In this document: piece after piece, positions 21,801 to 33,799 of the stretch
Numbering within the stretch: the stretch's first letter is position 1
How the letters are laid out: the number at the start of each line of letters is the position of its first letter
From: Geosiphon pyriformis
Lineage: Eukaryota > Glomeromycota > Glomeromycetes > Archaeosporales > Geosiphonaceae
Assembly: GCA_016748015.1 (NCBI GenBank)
Contig: JAAOMT010000375.1
Coordinates: 301,677-365,676, forward strand
Reading direction: 5' to 3'
DNA length: 64,000 bases
Notes under the pieces: model-generated
What the model was told of the DNA's origin: nothing
Seen by the model: only the letters and a program-made list of their open reading frames with translations
The model's database searches: none
Translations under genes and position numbers: made by a program

Positions 21801-22099
21801 AAAAGTAAATTAAAAAATTCAAAATTAAGTTTTTTTATTTAAAGCTAACCCAGAAATTTTGTTTTTTAATTAATATTGTCAACTTATATATATTTACCAA
21901 AGTTTACAAGTATTTCAAAATCTTTATTCACAATTCCACTAAAGATATTATTGAGATTTTTAAAGGAACTCTTATAAGTTCTATTTCTTTGAACATTTAA
22001 AATTCTAAAAAATCTTAGCCTATTTTAAACTTTGTACAATTGTTCTTATTTTATAATATTATCTTTCAAGTATAGAACCTGCCAAAAAAAGCTACTTGT

Positions 22100-23520
22100 T
22101 TATACTAAAAAAAATTGCCAAATTAAACTTAAGAAACTTAAGTATTTTATAATAAATACAATTTAAAGTTTTCTTAAAACAATATAATAATATTTTTGCC
22201 AGCAAAAATGAATTTAAACACACTAATATAATAAAACATCAGATCAACATAGAAAATGTTAGATCCATCAAACAATAAATTTACCAAGTAATTCTAATAG
22301 ATAATAATCTGATTAAAAAAAAAGTACAATAAATGTTAAATAATAAATTAATTAAGAAATCATTAAGTTTTTGGTCTTCTTCAATAGTATTGGTTATCAA
22401 AAAGAATGAGAAAATACAGTTCTGTATAAATTACCAAAAATTCAACAGTATTACTCAAAAAAATAGCTATTTAAATTTTCTTATTTAGGAAATTCTGGAC
22501 AATTTACAGAATAAAAATGATTTTCTTTCTTAGACTTAGCCAGTAGATATTGACAAGTTGAAATAAATCCTAAGAACAAAAAGAAAACAGCATTTACTAC
22601 ATAAGACAGAAACTTTAAATTTAATGTAATGTTTTTTAAACTTTGTAATACTTCAGTTATCTTTTAATATTTTATGAATGTTATGTACAAAAAAATTCTC
22701 TGAAAATTAGTTGTAGTATTTTAAACAATACCAATGTGTTTTTAAAAACATTTAATGACCATCTATTCTATTTCTAACAAGCTTTTAATTGCTTACAAAG
22801 TGCCAAACTAAAGTTTAATCCAGACAAATGTTTCTTTGAAAAGACCAAACTAAAATTTCTAAGACATATAATAGAAAAAAATGAAGTAAAACCAGATTTG
22901 GACAAAGTAAAAAAGATTAAAAACTTTTTGGTTCCAACTAATTTATAAAAACCAAAAAAATTCTTAGAATTGGCTGAATATTATTACAGATTTGTCAAAA
23001 ATTTCTCAAATATTGCAAAATTATTTTATTACCTGCTGTCAAAATATGTCTTATATTTATAGAAAAAAAAACAACAAAAGACTTTTGACTATCTTAAATA
23101 ATACTTAATAGAAGCATTAATATTAATTTATTCAGATTTTAATAAATACTTTATTATTACTACAAATGTTTTAAAAAATAAACTAGGAGCCATTTTATTT
23201 TAAATTAGACCAGATAATTAAGAACATCCAATTACCGACACCAATTACAGTACTAGTTCAACAGAAAAAATATATAGTGTAACAAATTTGGAATGTTTCA
23301 CTATTTATTAAACAGTAAAAAATTGGAGACACTATCTTTGCCAACTATTTGATCTATATACAGATTACAAAAAACTCATTTAATTATTCAGCAAGCCACA
23401 ACTGGAAGGAAAATACTGTATGATAGAATATCTATCTGCAATAATTTTCATACAAAGTATATTATAAAAAAGAAATTAAGAACACTAATATTAACAGTTT
23501 GTCAAAGATAACACAAATTT
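22100..23520 (+). pseudogene. GyC pol: RT and RNase H
   Basis: RT is recognised by SLVVFFNSIGY-type and VIKKNEKIQFCINYQKFNSI (about 22380-22450), a decayed motif A, and the box region at 22721 reading LNNTNVF after a frameshift (Asp-Asp to Asn-Asn). The connection and RNase H parts follow: FDYLK, LGAILF near 23190, SVTNLECFTIY near 23280, LYTDYKKLI near 23350. The frame has many stops. Confidence 0.65.
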
Positions 23521-23579
23521 AATTCCGAACTCATGAACACAACCACTTATCAACAATTACACTAATATTTATTAACATT

Positions 23580-25790
23580 CTAGTTCAAGAAAAAATTATC
23601 TTAATAAAAACAAAGTATTATACAAAAACAAGTTTGTAATTATTTTATTTAGAATTACCAACTATACTATTAAAAATGCTGTTACAGGTGATTATTTGGG
23701 ATATTAAAACAAATAACAAATCTATAACTTGGTATTTAATAGCTTATACAATTGGTAAATCTAAAAATTTTTATGATCTAAAGATTTTCATAATCTAAAG
23801 GGTTTGGTAGAGTTTTTTGTATAATGAACAGAGATTTAATTGATGTTTTAGTACTTGTTCTGAAAGTTTTTTTTGTAAATTTTTTTCTCAGCATAGTGGT
23901 TAATTCTTCTGGCAGTTTTATTTTTCTGGTAAGCTATTCTTAATTTTATGAATTCTTTATCTTTGTTTCATAGATCTTTTACCAAACTATTCTTGATGTC
24001 AATAACTTAATATTTAATTCTTTTAATTAATTAATAAACAACACAGAAACAAAACACAAGAAAATAAAAAAAAATAAAAAAATAAAAATAAAAATTAGTA
24101 TCTCATTAATAGTTATAATCAAGAGCTATTAGTTTAGTATAGTTAAATATTGAATTCTATTAACATAAAGTATTAATAGAATAGAAATGATTAATATTAT
24201 TTAATTAAACAATAATAATATGAATTTAGATAATAATAAATATTTTATTAATGTGTGATTTGATTTTGTTTTAAGTTGTAGAAACTACTTTTAAAGAAAA
24301 AAGTATTGGCTAATTAATTGATTATTAGTATCAATTTTGTTTTTTTTGCTTTTAATGCTCTTACTATATATACATAATTCTTGTTTTACAAGATCTTATA
24401 TTTTTTTAAACAATGTACTCTATTTTTTCTGACAATGTTTTTATTGCTAAACAATATGTTATAGTTTTCTAACAATGTGCTTATTGTTAAACAATGTGCC
24501 ATAATTTACTAACAATATGCATATTGCTAAGCAATGTGTTATAATTTTTTAACATTTTGCTTACTTTTTAAGTATTATTTTTCTATTGGTCTATTTTTTT
24601 ATTTGTTTTTTTTACTTTCTTTTTTTGTACTTTTTCTATAAATAAAAATGTCAAAACTACATTATCTTACAAAAAGTTATAAAAAACAATGAAAAAAAAA
24701 CTGTTTTGCATAATATGTACTTTAATCTAATTGCAAAACACTTTAACAAAGATGTTATTCTGAAAAGAATAATAAATCTATATTATTGGCTAATAATATA
24801 TAAGAATATCTTTAAATATGTTTTTAACTGTGGCTTATGCCAACAAAAAAAAGGAGCAAGAACAATAGAATTACTTCAACACATTTCAGTTGGAAATCTA
24901 TTTAATAGAATTGAGATTAATTTGGTTGGTTTTTTTTCAATTACATCCAAAGAAAATTGTTATATTGCTATAACTGTAGATCATCTTATTAAATAACCAA
25001 AAACCAGAGCAATTTAAGTAGTTAATATTAAAACAATAGCCAAGTTTGTACATCAAGATCTAATTTGCCAATATAAATGTTCAAAAGAATTGTTATCTAA
25101 CTAAGAAACACATTTTGTTAATAGTATGTTAATTTAAACTAAACCAACAGTTTAGAATAAAATAACTTTTATTATCATTTTATTACTCACAAACAAATAA
25201 ATTGGTAGAACAATTTAACTAAACATTGTATAAAACATTAGCAAAAATAAGTTATAAAAATACACAAAAATAAGACTTATTTTATACTTTTTGTATTATT
25301 TACATACCAAATATTAAAGCAAAATACTATTTAGCTTATACTATTTAAACTAGTCTATAGAAGAAAAACCACTCTATTTATTGAATAAAAAATATTTTCT
25401 TTTCCAACAAAAACAATCACTAAAGAAAATTTTAAAACTACTTTATACCAAAAAACATACTAGCTTATAGAAACATTAAAAAACAATTATAGAACAGCAG
25501 CTAACAATATTAGTAACACTCAAAAATAATAGAAAAAAAAACATGATAATTGCCTATCTGACCAACCAATTGAATTCAAGATTGAAAACTAAGTACTATT
25601 ATATTATACAAAAGCTGAAAAACAGTAAAGTAAAAAGTTTGATCCAAAATAAGATGATCTATTTCATATATACAAAGTTTTAGGTAATAAAACTTATAAA
25701 TTAAGATTAAAAAACAGAATTTTAAAGAAAGTAGCACATGGAAATCAGTTAAAAATTTATTATACAAACCAAAAGATATTGTATTTTATA
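23580..25790 (+). pseudogene. GyC pol: integrase, split by a reverse GyE piece
   Basis: The left part ends at 23679 (NKFVIILFRITNYTI). It resumes at 24706 with HNMYFNLIAKHF…CGLCQQ, the H-H-C-C zinc-binding part, in an open frame 24706-24996. In the core the two Asp are Asn (IEINLVG, LLSN) while the Glu stays (NKLVEQFN). The C-terminal part includes LSDQPIEFKIEN and a GPY/F-like FDPK-DDLFHIYKVLG (about 25630). A stop at 24996 removes the Trp of FTKW. Non-functional. Confidence 0.7.
23680..24705 (-). mobile_element. Reverse-orientation GyE LTR with a short internal remnant
   Basis: It starts TGTTACAGGTGATTATTTGG (LTR end, minus sense) and the LTR proper runs to about 24556 (TTAACA). From there to about 24705 the minus strand resembles the integrase C-terminal end of GyE (repeated KKK..., near 24600). 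Flanking 4-mers are ATGC and TTGC. I infer a 5'-truncated copy, or an LTR that overlaps the pol end. The U3 repeats (about 24405-24556) are units of ACAATGTGC...TAA. Confidence 0.65.
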
Positions 25791-26675
25791 TTTCAATTAG
25801 AAATAGAGATTTTATTAATCAGACCAAAAGATATATCACAAGATTTAGAACCAATTATTATCATCAAAATGTAATTAACATATAACTATTTAATTGAAAA
25901 ATTTAAATATATATAATGACTAAAACAACAAAAAAAAAGTCAATAGCATTTTTAATATAAATTTTTTAAATTAAATCCTAAAACTTTCAAAACAATTATT
26001 TAAAGCAATTTAACAATTCACAACTCAAATAAAAATTACAATTAATAAAAAAAAGATATAATACAGAAACAAAAACAAAAAAAAGATGAGCAAAAGTTCA
26101 ACTAGAACTAAACATTTCTATTTCTATAAATGATTATGGAAAAAAAAGATATGTGTTAAACAAAACTTAACAAAATTAAAGAATCTTTAAGTAAACTAAA
26201 CTTGGAACCAATAATAAGAGAATAAGCACCAAAAAACTTCAGAGTATGAAAAAAAAGACTTCCATTAATCTACTAGTTCTATAAGATTGGTAAACAATTA
26301 GGATTGAAAACACTATATAAAGACTTTAATTACCAAATTTTCAACAGAGAAGCTTTTAAACAAGTAGAAGAATTTATAGGAAGAAACAACTTAATATTGC
26401 ACTACAAAATAGCATATTGATTATATACAGTATTCAAATACTGTTCAGCTATACTGCTAAACAGTTTCCTAGAAACTATTATAGTCAATAACATAAGATA
26501 AATAATAAATAAACAATTTAAAAACTTATAAAAAACAATACTTAACACAACATTTAAACATTACATGAAAAATACAAATTTTATGAATACATATAATTTT
26601 ACAGAAGCTAAATTCTAAAAAAAAAAAATAATGTTACTTAAGTAAAAAAATCAATTCAAAAAATATTGAAAAAAA
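25791..26675 (+). pseudogene. GyC post-integrase extension
   Basis: Past the integrase a decayed coding stretch continues. Around 26230-26440 it reads FRVWKKRLPLIY, LGLKTLYKDFNYQIFNREAFKQVEEF and NNLILHYKIAY. This aligns with the GyA extension (ETWKWWIYEFP, NLYMDKTKWLFN, LQQLEQFVEKNNLTIQARVIYWL). The function is unknown; its conservation between two diverged elements argues that it was a real part of the polyprotein. Confidence 0.55.
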
Positions 26676-27659
26676 TGTGATTAGAAAAGAGAATAATATA
26701 AAAAAACATAATAATACAAAATAATACAGAATAATATATTATAACTTAAGATAACACAAAATAACACAATAATGTGAAATGGCACAGAATAACTAGCCAT
26801 AACATAAAATAACTAGTTATAGTATAAATAATAAAGCAATAACAGAAATAATAAACAATAATTAATAATAACAAGCAATCAAAAAACAATCTTATAAAAC
26901 TAGAAATATATATAAAAATGAGTAGTTTTAGCAATAAAAAAAGGACAAACAGAGAAAATAGTTAGATAGAAAATATATTTTTTATCTATATCTATTAGAT
27001 TTATTTTATCTATATATTTATATTATCTCAAATAAAAAAAATATTTGAAACCAAAAATTACTTATTCATAATTCCTGAATTTTATGTTTAAACTAAATTA
27101 CTTATTTTTTTATCTTTATTTCCAGCCAGATGCTTTTAGCATAAAATGTTTTAAACAAATAACAACTTGAACCAATCACTCTTGCTTATAATAATTAACA
27201 ATACTAATTTTTTTTATTTTTTTTATTTTTTTATTTTTTATTTTTTCTTCTTCTTTTTTTTTTATTTTTTTATTTTTTTTGTGAAATGACAACATTGTAA
27301 AATCGACTGTTTGGAAATAAACTTTATTACAACCTGGTAAAAAGAAAAGTTTTCTTTAAGATTAAATATTAATATTATCTTATTAGCTTATTAAAAGAGC
27401 AAAAAGATACTACCAGATTTTAGTAATTGCACTTAACTAACTTGGAAAAAATAGCTCACACACTTAAGTTATAAATAATCAAATATTTTTTTGTATTTTA
27501 TAACTAAAAAACTTTACAAATAAAACTAATAAAAAACTTTCAAATACTAATATCAAACAACTCACCTTAAATATTCAAAATAGAGATCTTTAAGCTCTTA
27601 TTATCTAAATTTAGAGCACCAAATATTACCACAATATCTTACCAAGTTTACCCTTAACA
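26676..27659 (+). repeat. GyC 3' LTR
   Basis: It starts TGTGATTAG and ends CCCTTAACA, 984 bp, parallel to 7892-8969 but strongly diverged. AT-rich U3 repeats are at 26700-26830, a TATA-like ATATATATAAAAATG near 26907, a T-rich tract at 27200-27282. Confidence 0.7.
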
Positions 27660-27782
27660 ATAATATTTTAATAAGATAATAAAATTATAAGAAAATTAGC
27701 TCTTTAATGTCAAATCTGATCCTAATTAGACTGCTAAGTAAATAAGTAGTCTTATTAAAAATAATTATGAACTTGTTAGTAT
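27660..27782 (+). pseudogene. Protease-region fragment of a dUTPase-lineage element
   Basis: It aligns with the protease segment just after the active-site loop in GyA and GyC (CTAATTAGACTGCTAAGTA versus CAATTAGGTCACCGAGTTG). It may be the remainder of the element whose gag begins at 7532. Confidence 0.4.
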
Positions 27783-28403
27783 TGTTACAGTTGAAACCCA
27801 TAATTTTTATTAGTTATCACATGTATTAGTCACTGATGTCATATAATTAGCCACTCTATTTTTAGATAGTGATCATTAACCACTTTCAAAAGATATATAA
27901 GCAATGAGTCTCTTAGCTGTAGAAAATTATCTCTCAGACAAGAATCAAATAAATAAAAATAACAACTTTCATCTCAATTACTCTCTTATCGCTAATTTCC
28001 CTTTCCCTATCTTCAAGTATCTGAATATCTTAAGATAAAAAATTACTTGTTGGCCTTTTCCTGACATATATAATTGTAGCATTTGAAGATTATTTGAATA
28101 AACATGATTGAAGAGCACAAGTTGATACCTGATATTGAATTTTAAGAGCGCCAATGTGAAGACATAGAATTAATACTAGCAGTGATCAATTGTTGACAGT
28201 ACGGACTATTCTTCTACCTTCAGATTCCCCAGTTATCTTTGAAAAGAATAGCCACTGAGATATTTTATGAGACTAATCTTACACATTGAATCCATACTTA
28301 TTCAATTTGCTCTTTAAAATTGAATTCTCCTTTGATTATTTCCATCACCCTACAATCCTGTTCTTCCTTGCTATCCATTAGCTTGTTACTTCAACCCATA
28401 ACA
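27783..28403 (+). mobile_element. Solo GyB LTR
   Basis: TGTTACAGTTGAAACC...CCCATAACA, 621 bp, + oriented, with a perfect 4-bp duplication GTAT at 27779-27782 and 28404-28407. TATA: AGATATATAAGC at about 27890. No internal sequence adjoins it, so it is an LTR-LTR recombination product. Confidence 0.85.
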
Positions 28404-28603
28404 GTATTATAAATAAGATGTATAAATTAGATATATTTAATATATTAGATAACATAAGTAATATTAATATGTAATTAAAGCTTTTTATTTGTAGTTAGTT
28501 GTATCTTGTAATTTTTGTATTATTGGGTAAGCTGACTTTATGAAAGTGCCACAATTTTGTGATAAAACTAATAAAAAACCAGTATAGTTACATGTTAACA
28601 AAA
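28404..28603. other. AT-rich stretch without recognised feature
   Basis: About 200 bp between the solo LTR and the first recognisable GyB internal sequence. It may be decayed host or protease-region sequence. I see no gene or repeat in it. Confidence 0.4.
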
Positions 28604-29363
28604 AAAAACTATAATATTATTCTCTCCAAAGAAATTGAGCTTTAGTAAAATTAAGCTATTTATGAAATATTCTAATTGAAGATTTATATTTAACTCAAAA
28701 CTAACTAGTTTGTTAAAGTTTTTTGTGAATAAAATATATAATATCTGAGATAAAATAAGTTTCATATCTAAGAGACCAAATCTTTATATAAGAGTTTTGG
28801 CTCTTTTAACAATGATTAAAACTTTTAAGACATCTAATTATATAATATTCAGAATTTTTACTTATATCTTTAAAGTTGTTTTCTTCATAAGCTTTATATT
28901 TTTTATAATTTTACCAAGTTAATTATAAAGCTCTAATTGTTTTTTATATAACAGATTTTTGTTTATAAGCAAAATTTTTTTAATTGTTTTTTCAAATATA
29001 TTGAAAGGTAATAATATACTTGCTATTATGCTTTTAAACATATATTTATTCATTTTGCTATGAATTTTTTCTTTTTGGTAATGGTTTTTTTTGGTCTAAT
29101 AATAGTATATGTTCTACTATTATCAGTTATAATGGTCTGTTTTCTAATAATCAAAGTAGTATTTAGATAATTTTTAATTTAATACTTATAGAAAGTATAG
29201 AAAACATTTTAAATGTTTTGATTCAGAAAATAATTGTTTATGTTAATTAAAAATACTTTTGTTTTAAGAATGATATATTTATATCTGATTTTTGTTGATT
29301 ATTTAAATCAGTATTACTATAACAAATAATCAATTAGGTCATTTGTAATATTTTTTAAGTTAT

Positions 29364-30240
29364 TGTTACAGATGATTATTTGGAGTCTTAAATCAAATAA
29401 CAAATCCGTAACTTGGTACTCAATTGATAAAATTTGTTGGTAATATCTGAAGGTGTTGTTTTATTTGAAGGTTTTGTTGTAGAGTTCTTTGTATAATAGA
29501 CAAAAATTTAATGGTTGTCTTTTCAGTAGTTTCCCAGAATCGCAATTCTATTGAATTTTTTTCTCAGCATGGTGGCCAGTAATCTTGGCAGAGATGCCCT
29601 TTTGGTAAGCTATCCTTAAATTCTCAATTCCTATAACCTTCCTTTGGAGTTTTTTACCAGGCTATTTGTAATATCAATATCTCAGCACTTAATCTTCAAG
29701 TAATTAGTAGAACAAAAAAAATAACTAAAATAAAAGAAAATAAAAGAGATAAGCCAAGGCAATAAATGTTTGTATCCTATCAATAGCCGTGATCAAGAGC
29801 TATTGTTCCAGTGTATTTAAGTATCAATTACTATCAACATGAAGTGTTAATAGTAGAGAGTGGGATTGAAATAAAGAATATTTATTTATTTGATATTTGT
29901 GAATTAAAAGGTCACTTAGATGAAATCTTAGCTGGGAGGTTTTCTAACTAAAAGATTCTGTCTTTTCTATTTCTAATACTACCACTATATATACATAATT
30001 AAGATTCCTTAATTTTTCAATTCTTCACACCAGGAATTCTGGAATTCCTAGAATTCTACAATTCCTTTTGAGAGAAATTCTGGAATTCTGGAATCTTGCA
30101 ATTCCTTTGTATGAGAATCCTGCAATTCCTGGAATCCTGTAATTCCTCTTGAGAGAGATCTTAGAATTCCACATTTACTATGGCTACTTCTAATTGGCTA
30201 ATTTATATGCTAATATACTTCTTATATTTTATAAGTAACA
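29364..30240 (-). repeat. GyA 3' LTR
   Basis: TGTTACAG...AAGTAACA, 877 bp. A GGAATTCC/TTCTGGAA array lies at 30032-30172. TATA-like TATATATACATAA is near 29989-30000, downstream of the array in element orientation. Confidence 0.85.
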
Positions 30241-30249
30241 TTATTCTCT

Positions 30250-31207
30250 CTTTTTAATATTGAGCTCTGTTGAGATTTTCCAAATCTCCTAACTCTAATT
30301 CTCTGTCATTGAGTATTTCTTGAACTTTTTTTTTGAGAATTGCTTGGGTTATCTTGTTTTGTAATTCTTCAAATTGAGTGTTGGTTATTTTTCCTATCTG
30401 GTTCACTATAATAGAGTCCAATTCCAGATTAAATAAGATTTCTGGTCTGTCTTAGAATCCTGTATGTAGCCAATAAATGACTCTTGCTTGTATAGTCAAA
30501 TTGTTTTTTTCCACAAACTGTTCTAGTTGTTGCAATATTGTTGTGTTGAATAACCATTTTGTTTTATCCATGTATAAGTTTTGAATGTTCAAGTGCCATT
30601 CCAAATGGAAATAACAAAAGTTTCTTGGAAATTCGTATATCCACCATTTCCAAGTTTCTTTAGTCAACTCTTAATATGTGGTGACACTTGTTGGTTTTTT
30701 TATTGCTAATTTTATTTTTAGAACTATTTTGTTAATAGTGCTTTCTGTTTTCCTTTGACTTTTGTATTTGGATATCTTTCTGGTATCTCAGTATCAAATG
30801 GTTTGTTAATTGATAGTAATTTCTATATTCTGTTGTTGAATTAGTTGAAAAAGTTGTTGTGCTAGTAAGTAGATATTGTCAGTGATTTCTATTTTTCTGA
30901 AGTCTTTTGTCATGTCTACCATGTCTTTATATATTCTTTTTATTGTTCAATTTTATGTGTTTGGTCCAATAATTATGGTTGGTTCCAGATCTCATGGAAT
31001 CTTATCTGGTTGGACTAGTATTCTCTGTACTCCTAATTATGGAATATTACTGGTGGATGGTGACACTATATAGTAATATGGTTTCAGTCGATTATCATGT
31101 GCTGTTTTGGTTAAGATTTTGTTGTTCTATCTTAATTTATAAGCTCCTTTTCCAAGAATTTCTTCTATGTAAAATGGTCTATTCCATTTGAAGTCAAATT
31201 TTTCACT
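30250..31207 (-). pseudogene. GyA post-integrase region (GPY/F and unknown extension)
   Basis: Just after the integrase comes FDFKWNRPFYIEEILGKGAYKL (about 31200-31130), a GPY/F module with G changed to R. A further ~290 codons follow with stops. The open part 30667-30452 reads TKETWKWWIYEFPRNFCYF..., LQQLEQFVEKNNLTIQARVIYWL, and the end (about 30400-30260) is Glu/Lys-rich (QKKVQEILNDRELELGDLENL in sense). It is homologous to GyC 25791-26675. No known domain is recognised; it is aromatic- and Trp-rich at first, then probably coiled coil. Confidence 0.6.
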
Positions 31208-32260
31208 CTATTGTTTTTCTATCTTAGTATGATGTAGAAGTACTTTGTCTCCAATCTTGAATTCAACTGGTTTATCTGGTAGTTGGTTATTGTGTCTTTT
31301 TTTTTGTTTCTTTTGTAACTTTTGGATATTATCAGCTGCTTTTTGCCATTTGTTTTTTAATGTCTTCATTAAATCATATGTTCTTCTTAGCAATGTTCTT
31401 TAGAAATTCTCTTCTGTTATTGGTTCTGTTGAATATGTTTTGACTTCTATCTTAACTGGTAATGTTGCTGTTCTACCATAGACTAATTCAAATGGTATTG
31501 CTTGTGTAGTGTCTTGCTTCATTGTTCAATATGCAAATAATACTGATGGTATGATTAAATCTCATTCATCTTGGTTTTCTTGGCTGATTTTGGCTATTGT
31601 TTTACACAGTGTTTTGTTGAATCTTTCGACTAATCCATTTGTTTGTAGATAGTATGATGATGATAATGGTCTTTTTATTCCAAATCTTTGACTTAATTCT
31701 GCTAATGTTCTATTTACAAAGTGAGTTTCTTGATCAGATAATAATTCTTTTGGACATCCGTGTTGACAGATCAGATCTTGATGAATAAATTCAGCAACAA
31801 ATTTTGCATCTGCTCTTTGAATGACTTTTGCTTCTGGCCATTTAGTGAAATAGTCCATGATTACTGCAATATATTTGTTGCTTCTGCTGGTGATTGTTAA
31901 TGGTCTGACTAAGTCAATTCCAATACAATCAAATGGTTGTCTTACTTTAATTGGTTTCAATGGTTCATTGGATTTTGTTCCTCCTCTTCTTTAACAAGCA
32001 TCACAGTTTTGAACATACTGGATGATATTTGAATACATTGATAGCCAATAGTATTTTTTCCTAGTTTTTTTTATGGTTGCTTCTTTATGAAAATGTTCTG
32101 CTGTTAGATCTGAATGCATGTTAAATAATATTGTCTCTTTTTCTGATTCTGTAATTACTCTTATTGGCTGGTCTGGATTTTTTCTGTTTTTCTGGTAAAG
32201 TATATTTTGATAATTAAAAAAATATTTTGATTGTTGTTTTATGTTGTTTTGTTTCTTTTA
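31208..32260 (-). pseudogene. GyA integrase
   Basis: Zinc-binding part: HSDLTAEHF…NCDAC (H-H-C-C) at about 32110-31985. Catalytic core in the open frame 31960-31562: GIDLVRPLTI, LLSDQETHF, NGLVERFNKTL, so D, D and E are intact. After a stop near 31560 the frame continues with LVYGRTATLPVKI and a basic tail KKQKKRHNNQLPDKPVEFKIGDKVLL. Stops at about 31996 (Gln), 31560, 31520 and 31403 break it. Integrase joins the cDNA to the target; the 4-bp TSDs here fit staggered joining. Confidence 0.85.
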
Positions 32261-32359
32261 AGATAATTTCTCCTTAAACAATTGGATATTTATATAATAT
32301 TGGAGTTGTTAGTATTTTTATATATTCATCTTTTGTTATATTTTTGGGTTAAAATGTTT

Positions 32360-32800
32360 TTAGATTTGTCTTATTTGCAACAAACTGTCAGCATTTCTAT
32401 TGTCTTTTTCTTTTTTATAATGTAGTGTATAATTGAATGATGAAAATTCTATTTTCCATCTAGCATGGCAGTTATCTCTAAATTCTTGCTTCTGAATTGA
32501 AGTCAATCCCTTGTGATTAGTGTATATTTCAAACTTTTGACTCAAGTATTTTTTTCACTTGATGACAACTCAATAGATGGCTAAGTGTTCTAGTGCTGGA
32601 GTTCTATAGTTTTTTTCAGCTGGAGTTAAGCTTTTATTGATATAAGCTACTGGATGCTCTCTTTTATCTGGTTCTCTCTGTAATAGTACTACTCCCAATG
32701 CTTGACCAAATGCATCAGTTGTAATTATGAATGGCTTGTTATAATCTAGATAGATCAGTACTGGAGCTTGAATAAGCTTTCTTCTTAATGTATCAAAAGC
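32360..32800 (-). pseudogene. GyA RNase H
   Basis: The reading is FIITTDAFGQALGVVLLQ (first Asp in TDA), EHPVAYINKSL, ALEHLAIYWVV (Glu), KFEIYTNHKGLTSI (Asp to Asn in YTDH) and NADSLLQI (Asp). The last block is open at 32545-32360. It follows RT directly as usual in Ty3/gypsy. One catalytic Asp is changed and at least one stop and one frame break are present. Confidence 0.75.
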
Positions 32801-32818
32801 TTTTTGTTGGATTTCTGT

Positions 32819-33780
32819 CTATATATATTTGGTGTTCTTTGTTTGGAGTTGGTGTAGTGATTGAGCTATTTTGGAAAAATCTTTGATGAAATGGTAGTAG
32901 TATCCAGCAAATCCCAAGAATGCTCTCAATTCTGTGAAATTATTTGGTACTGAAAAGTTCTTGACAATCTCAATCTTGTCTGAATTTGTTTTGATTCCAT
33001 CTTTGCTCACAACATGCCCCAAAAACTTAAGTTCAGTTTTTTCAAAGAAACATTTGGTTGCATTTAGCTTTAATTCGGCTCTTCTTAGTCTTTTAAACAC
33101 TTGTTGGAGATAATGCAAATGATCATCGAATGTTTTTGAGAATACATTAGTGTTGTCCAAGTATATGACTACTGATTTCTATAGTAGCCCAGTATAAACA
33201 ATTTTCATAAATTGCTGGAAAGTGGCTGGAGCATTCATCAAGCCAAATGGCATTACTTCAAATTCAAAGTTTCCTTCTCATATTGTGAAAGCTGTTTTCT
33301 CTTTGTCTTTTGGTTTTATGGCTACTTGCCAGTAACCACTGTCTAAGTTTAACATTGAAAACCATTTTTTTCTTTCAAAAGCATCAAAAAGTTCTTGGAT
33401 CTTTGGAGTTAGATAGCTGTCTCCTTTTGTTACTCTATTCAGTTTCCAGTAATCTACACAAAAGCAGATTTTCCCATTTTTCTTATGGACTAGTACCACT
33501 GATAATGACCATAAACTCATAGATGACTGAATTAGTTCATTGTTAAGCATCTAATTGATTTCTTGACAAATAATCTTATGGCTAGCTGGTAGTATTCTGT
33601 ATGTTTTCTGTTTAATTGGCATTACATCTTTAGTTTTGATTTGGTGTTGGATGATGTTAGTTCTGCCAAATTCATTCTCACTTGTAAAGATGTTATTGAA
33701 ATTGTTAAGTAACATCTTGAGTTGCATACATTGTAATAGATCTAGATTTCTCAAGTTCATCTGTTCGAATTGTTTTGGTT
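32819..33780 (-). pseudogene. GyA reverse transcriptase
   Basis: RT fingers/palm: SLWSLSVVLVHKKNGKICFCVDYWKLN, WFSMLNLDSGYWQVAIKP (motif A Asp changed: LDL reads LNL), MPFGLMNAPATFQQF, then IYLDNTNVFSKT at 33163-33152 where YLDD is expected, so the second catalytic Asp is Asn. The connection domain is ELRAFLGFAGYYYHFIKDFSKIA. Upstream, 33760-33551 (LQLKMLLNNFNNIF, GRTNIIQHQIKTKDVMPIKQ) is the N-terminal lead-in. Stops occur at 33550, near 33276 and near 33180. With both palm Asp sites hit it is catalytically dead. Confidence 0.85.
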
Positions 33781-33799
33781 GAAGCAGATAACATTTTTC

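Larger units (their letters stand above)
7892..27659 (+). mobile_element. Decayed Ty3/gypsy element GyC with nested insertions
   Basis: Related LTRs at 7892-8969 and 26676-27659 enclose a + strand gag-pol relic of the dUTPase lineage. It is split by GyB copy 1 (10174-17740) and by a reverse GyE piece (23680-24705). Gag reads up to 10173 and resumes at 17741 after the GyB insertion. Pol contains an internal duplication of the Cys-rich/dUTPase segment. The flanking 4-mers (CAAA, ATAA) do not match, and the left flank is gag whereas the right flank is protease sequence, so the borders may have recombined. Stops occur throughout. Confidence 0.75.

Noticed and set aside
26746-26934. Hydrophobic 62-codon minus-strand ORF
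   Set aside because: Lies in the U3 repeat region of the GyC 3' LTR; Leu/Ile/Tyr bias comes from A/T-rich repeats.
7888-27663. TSD for GyC
   Set aside because: Flanking 4-mers CAAA and ATAA do not match and flanks come from different parts of an element.
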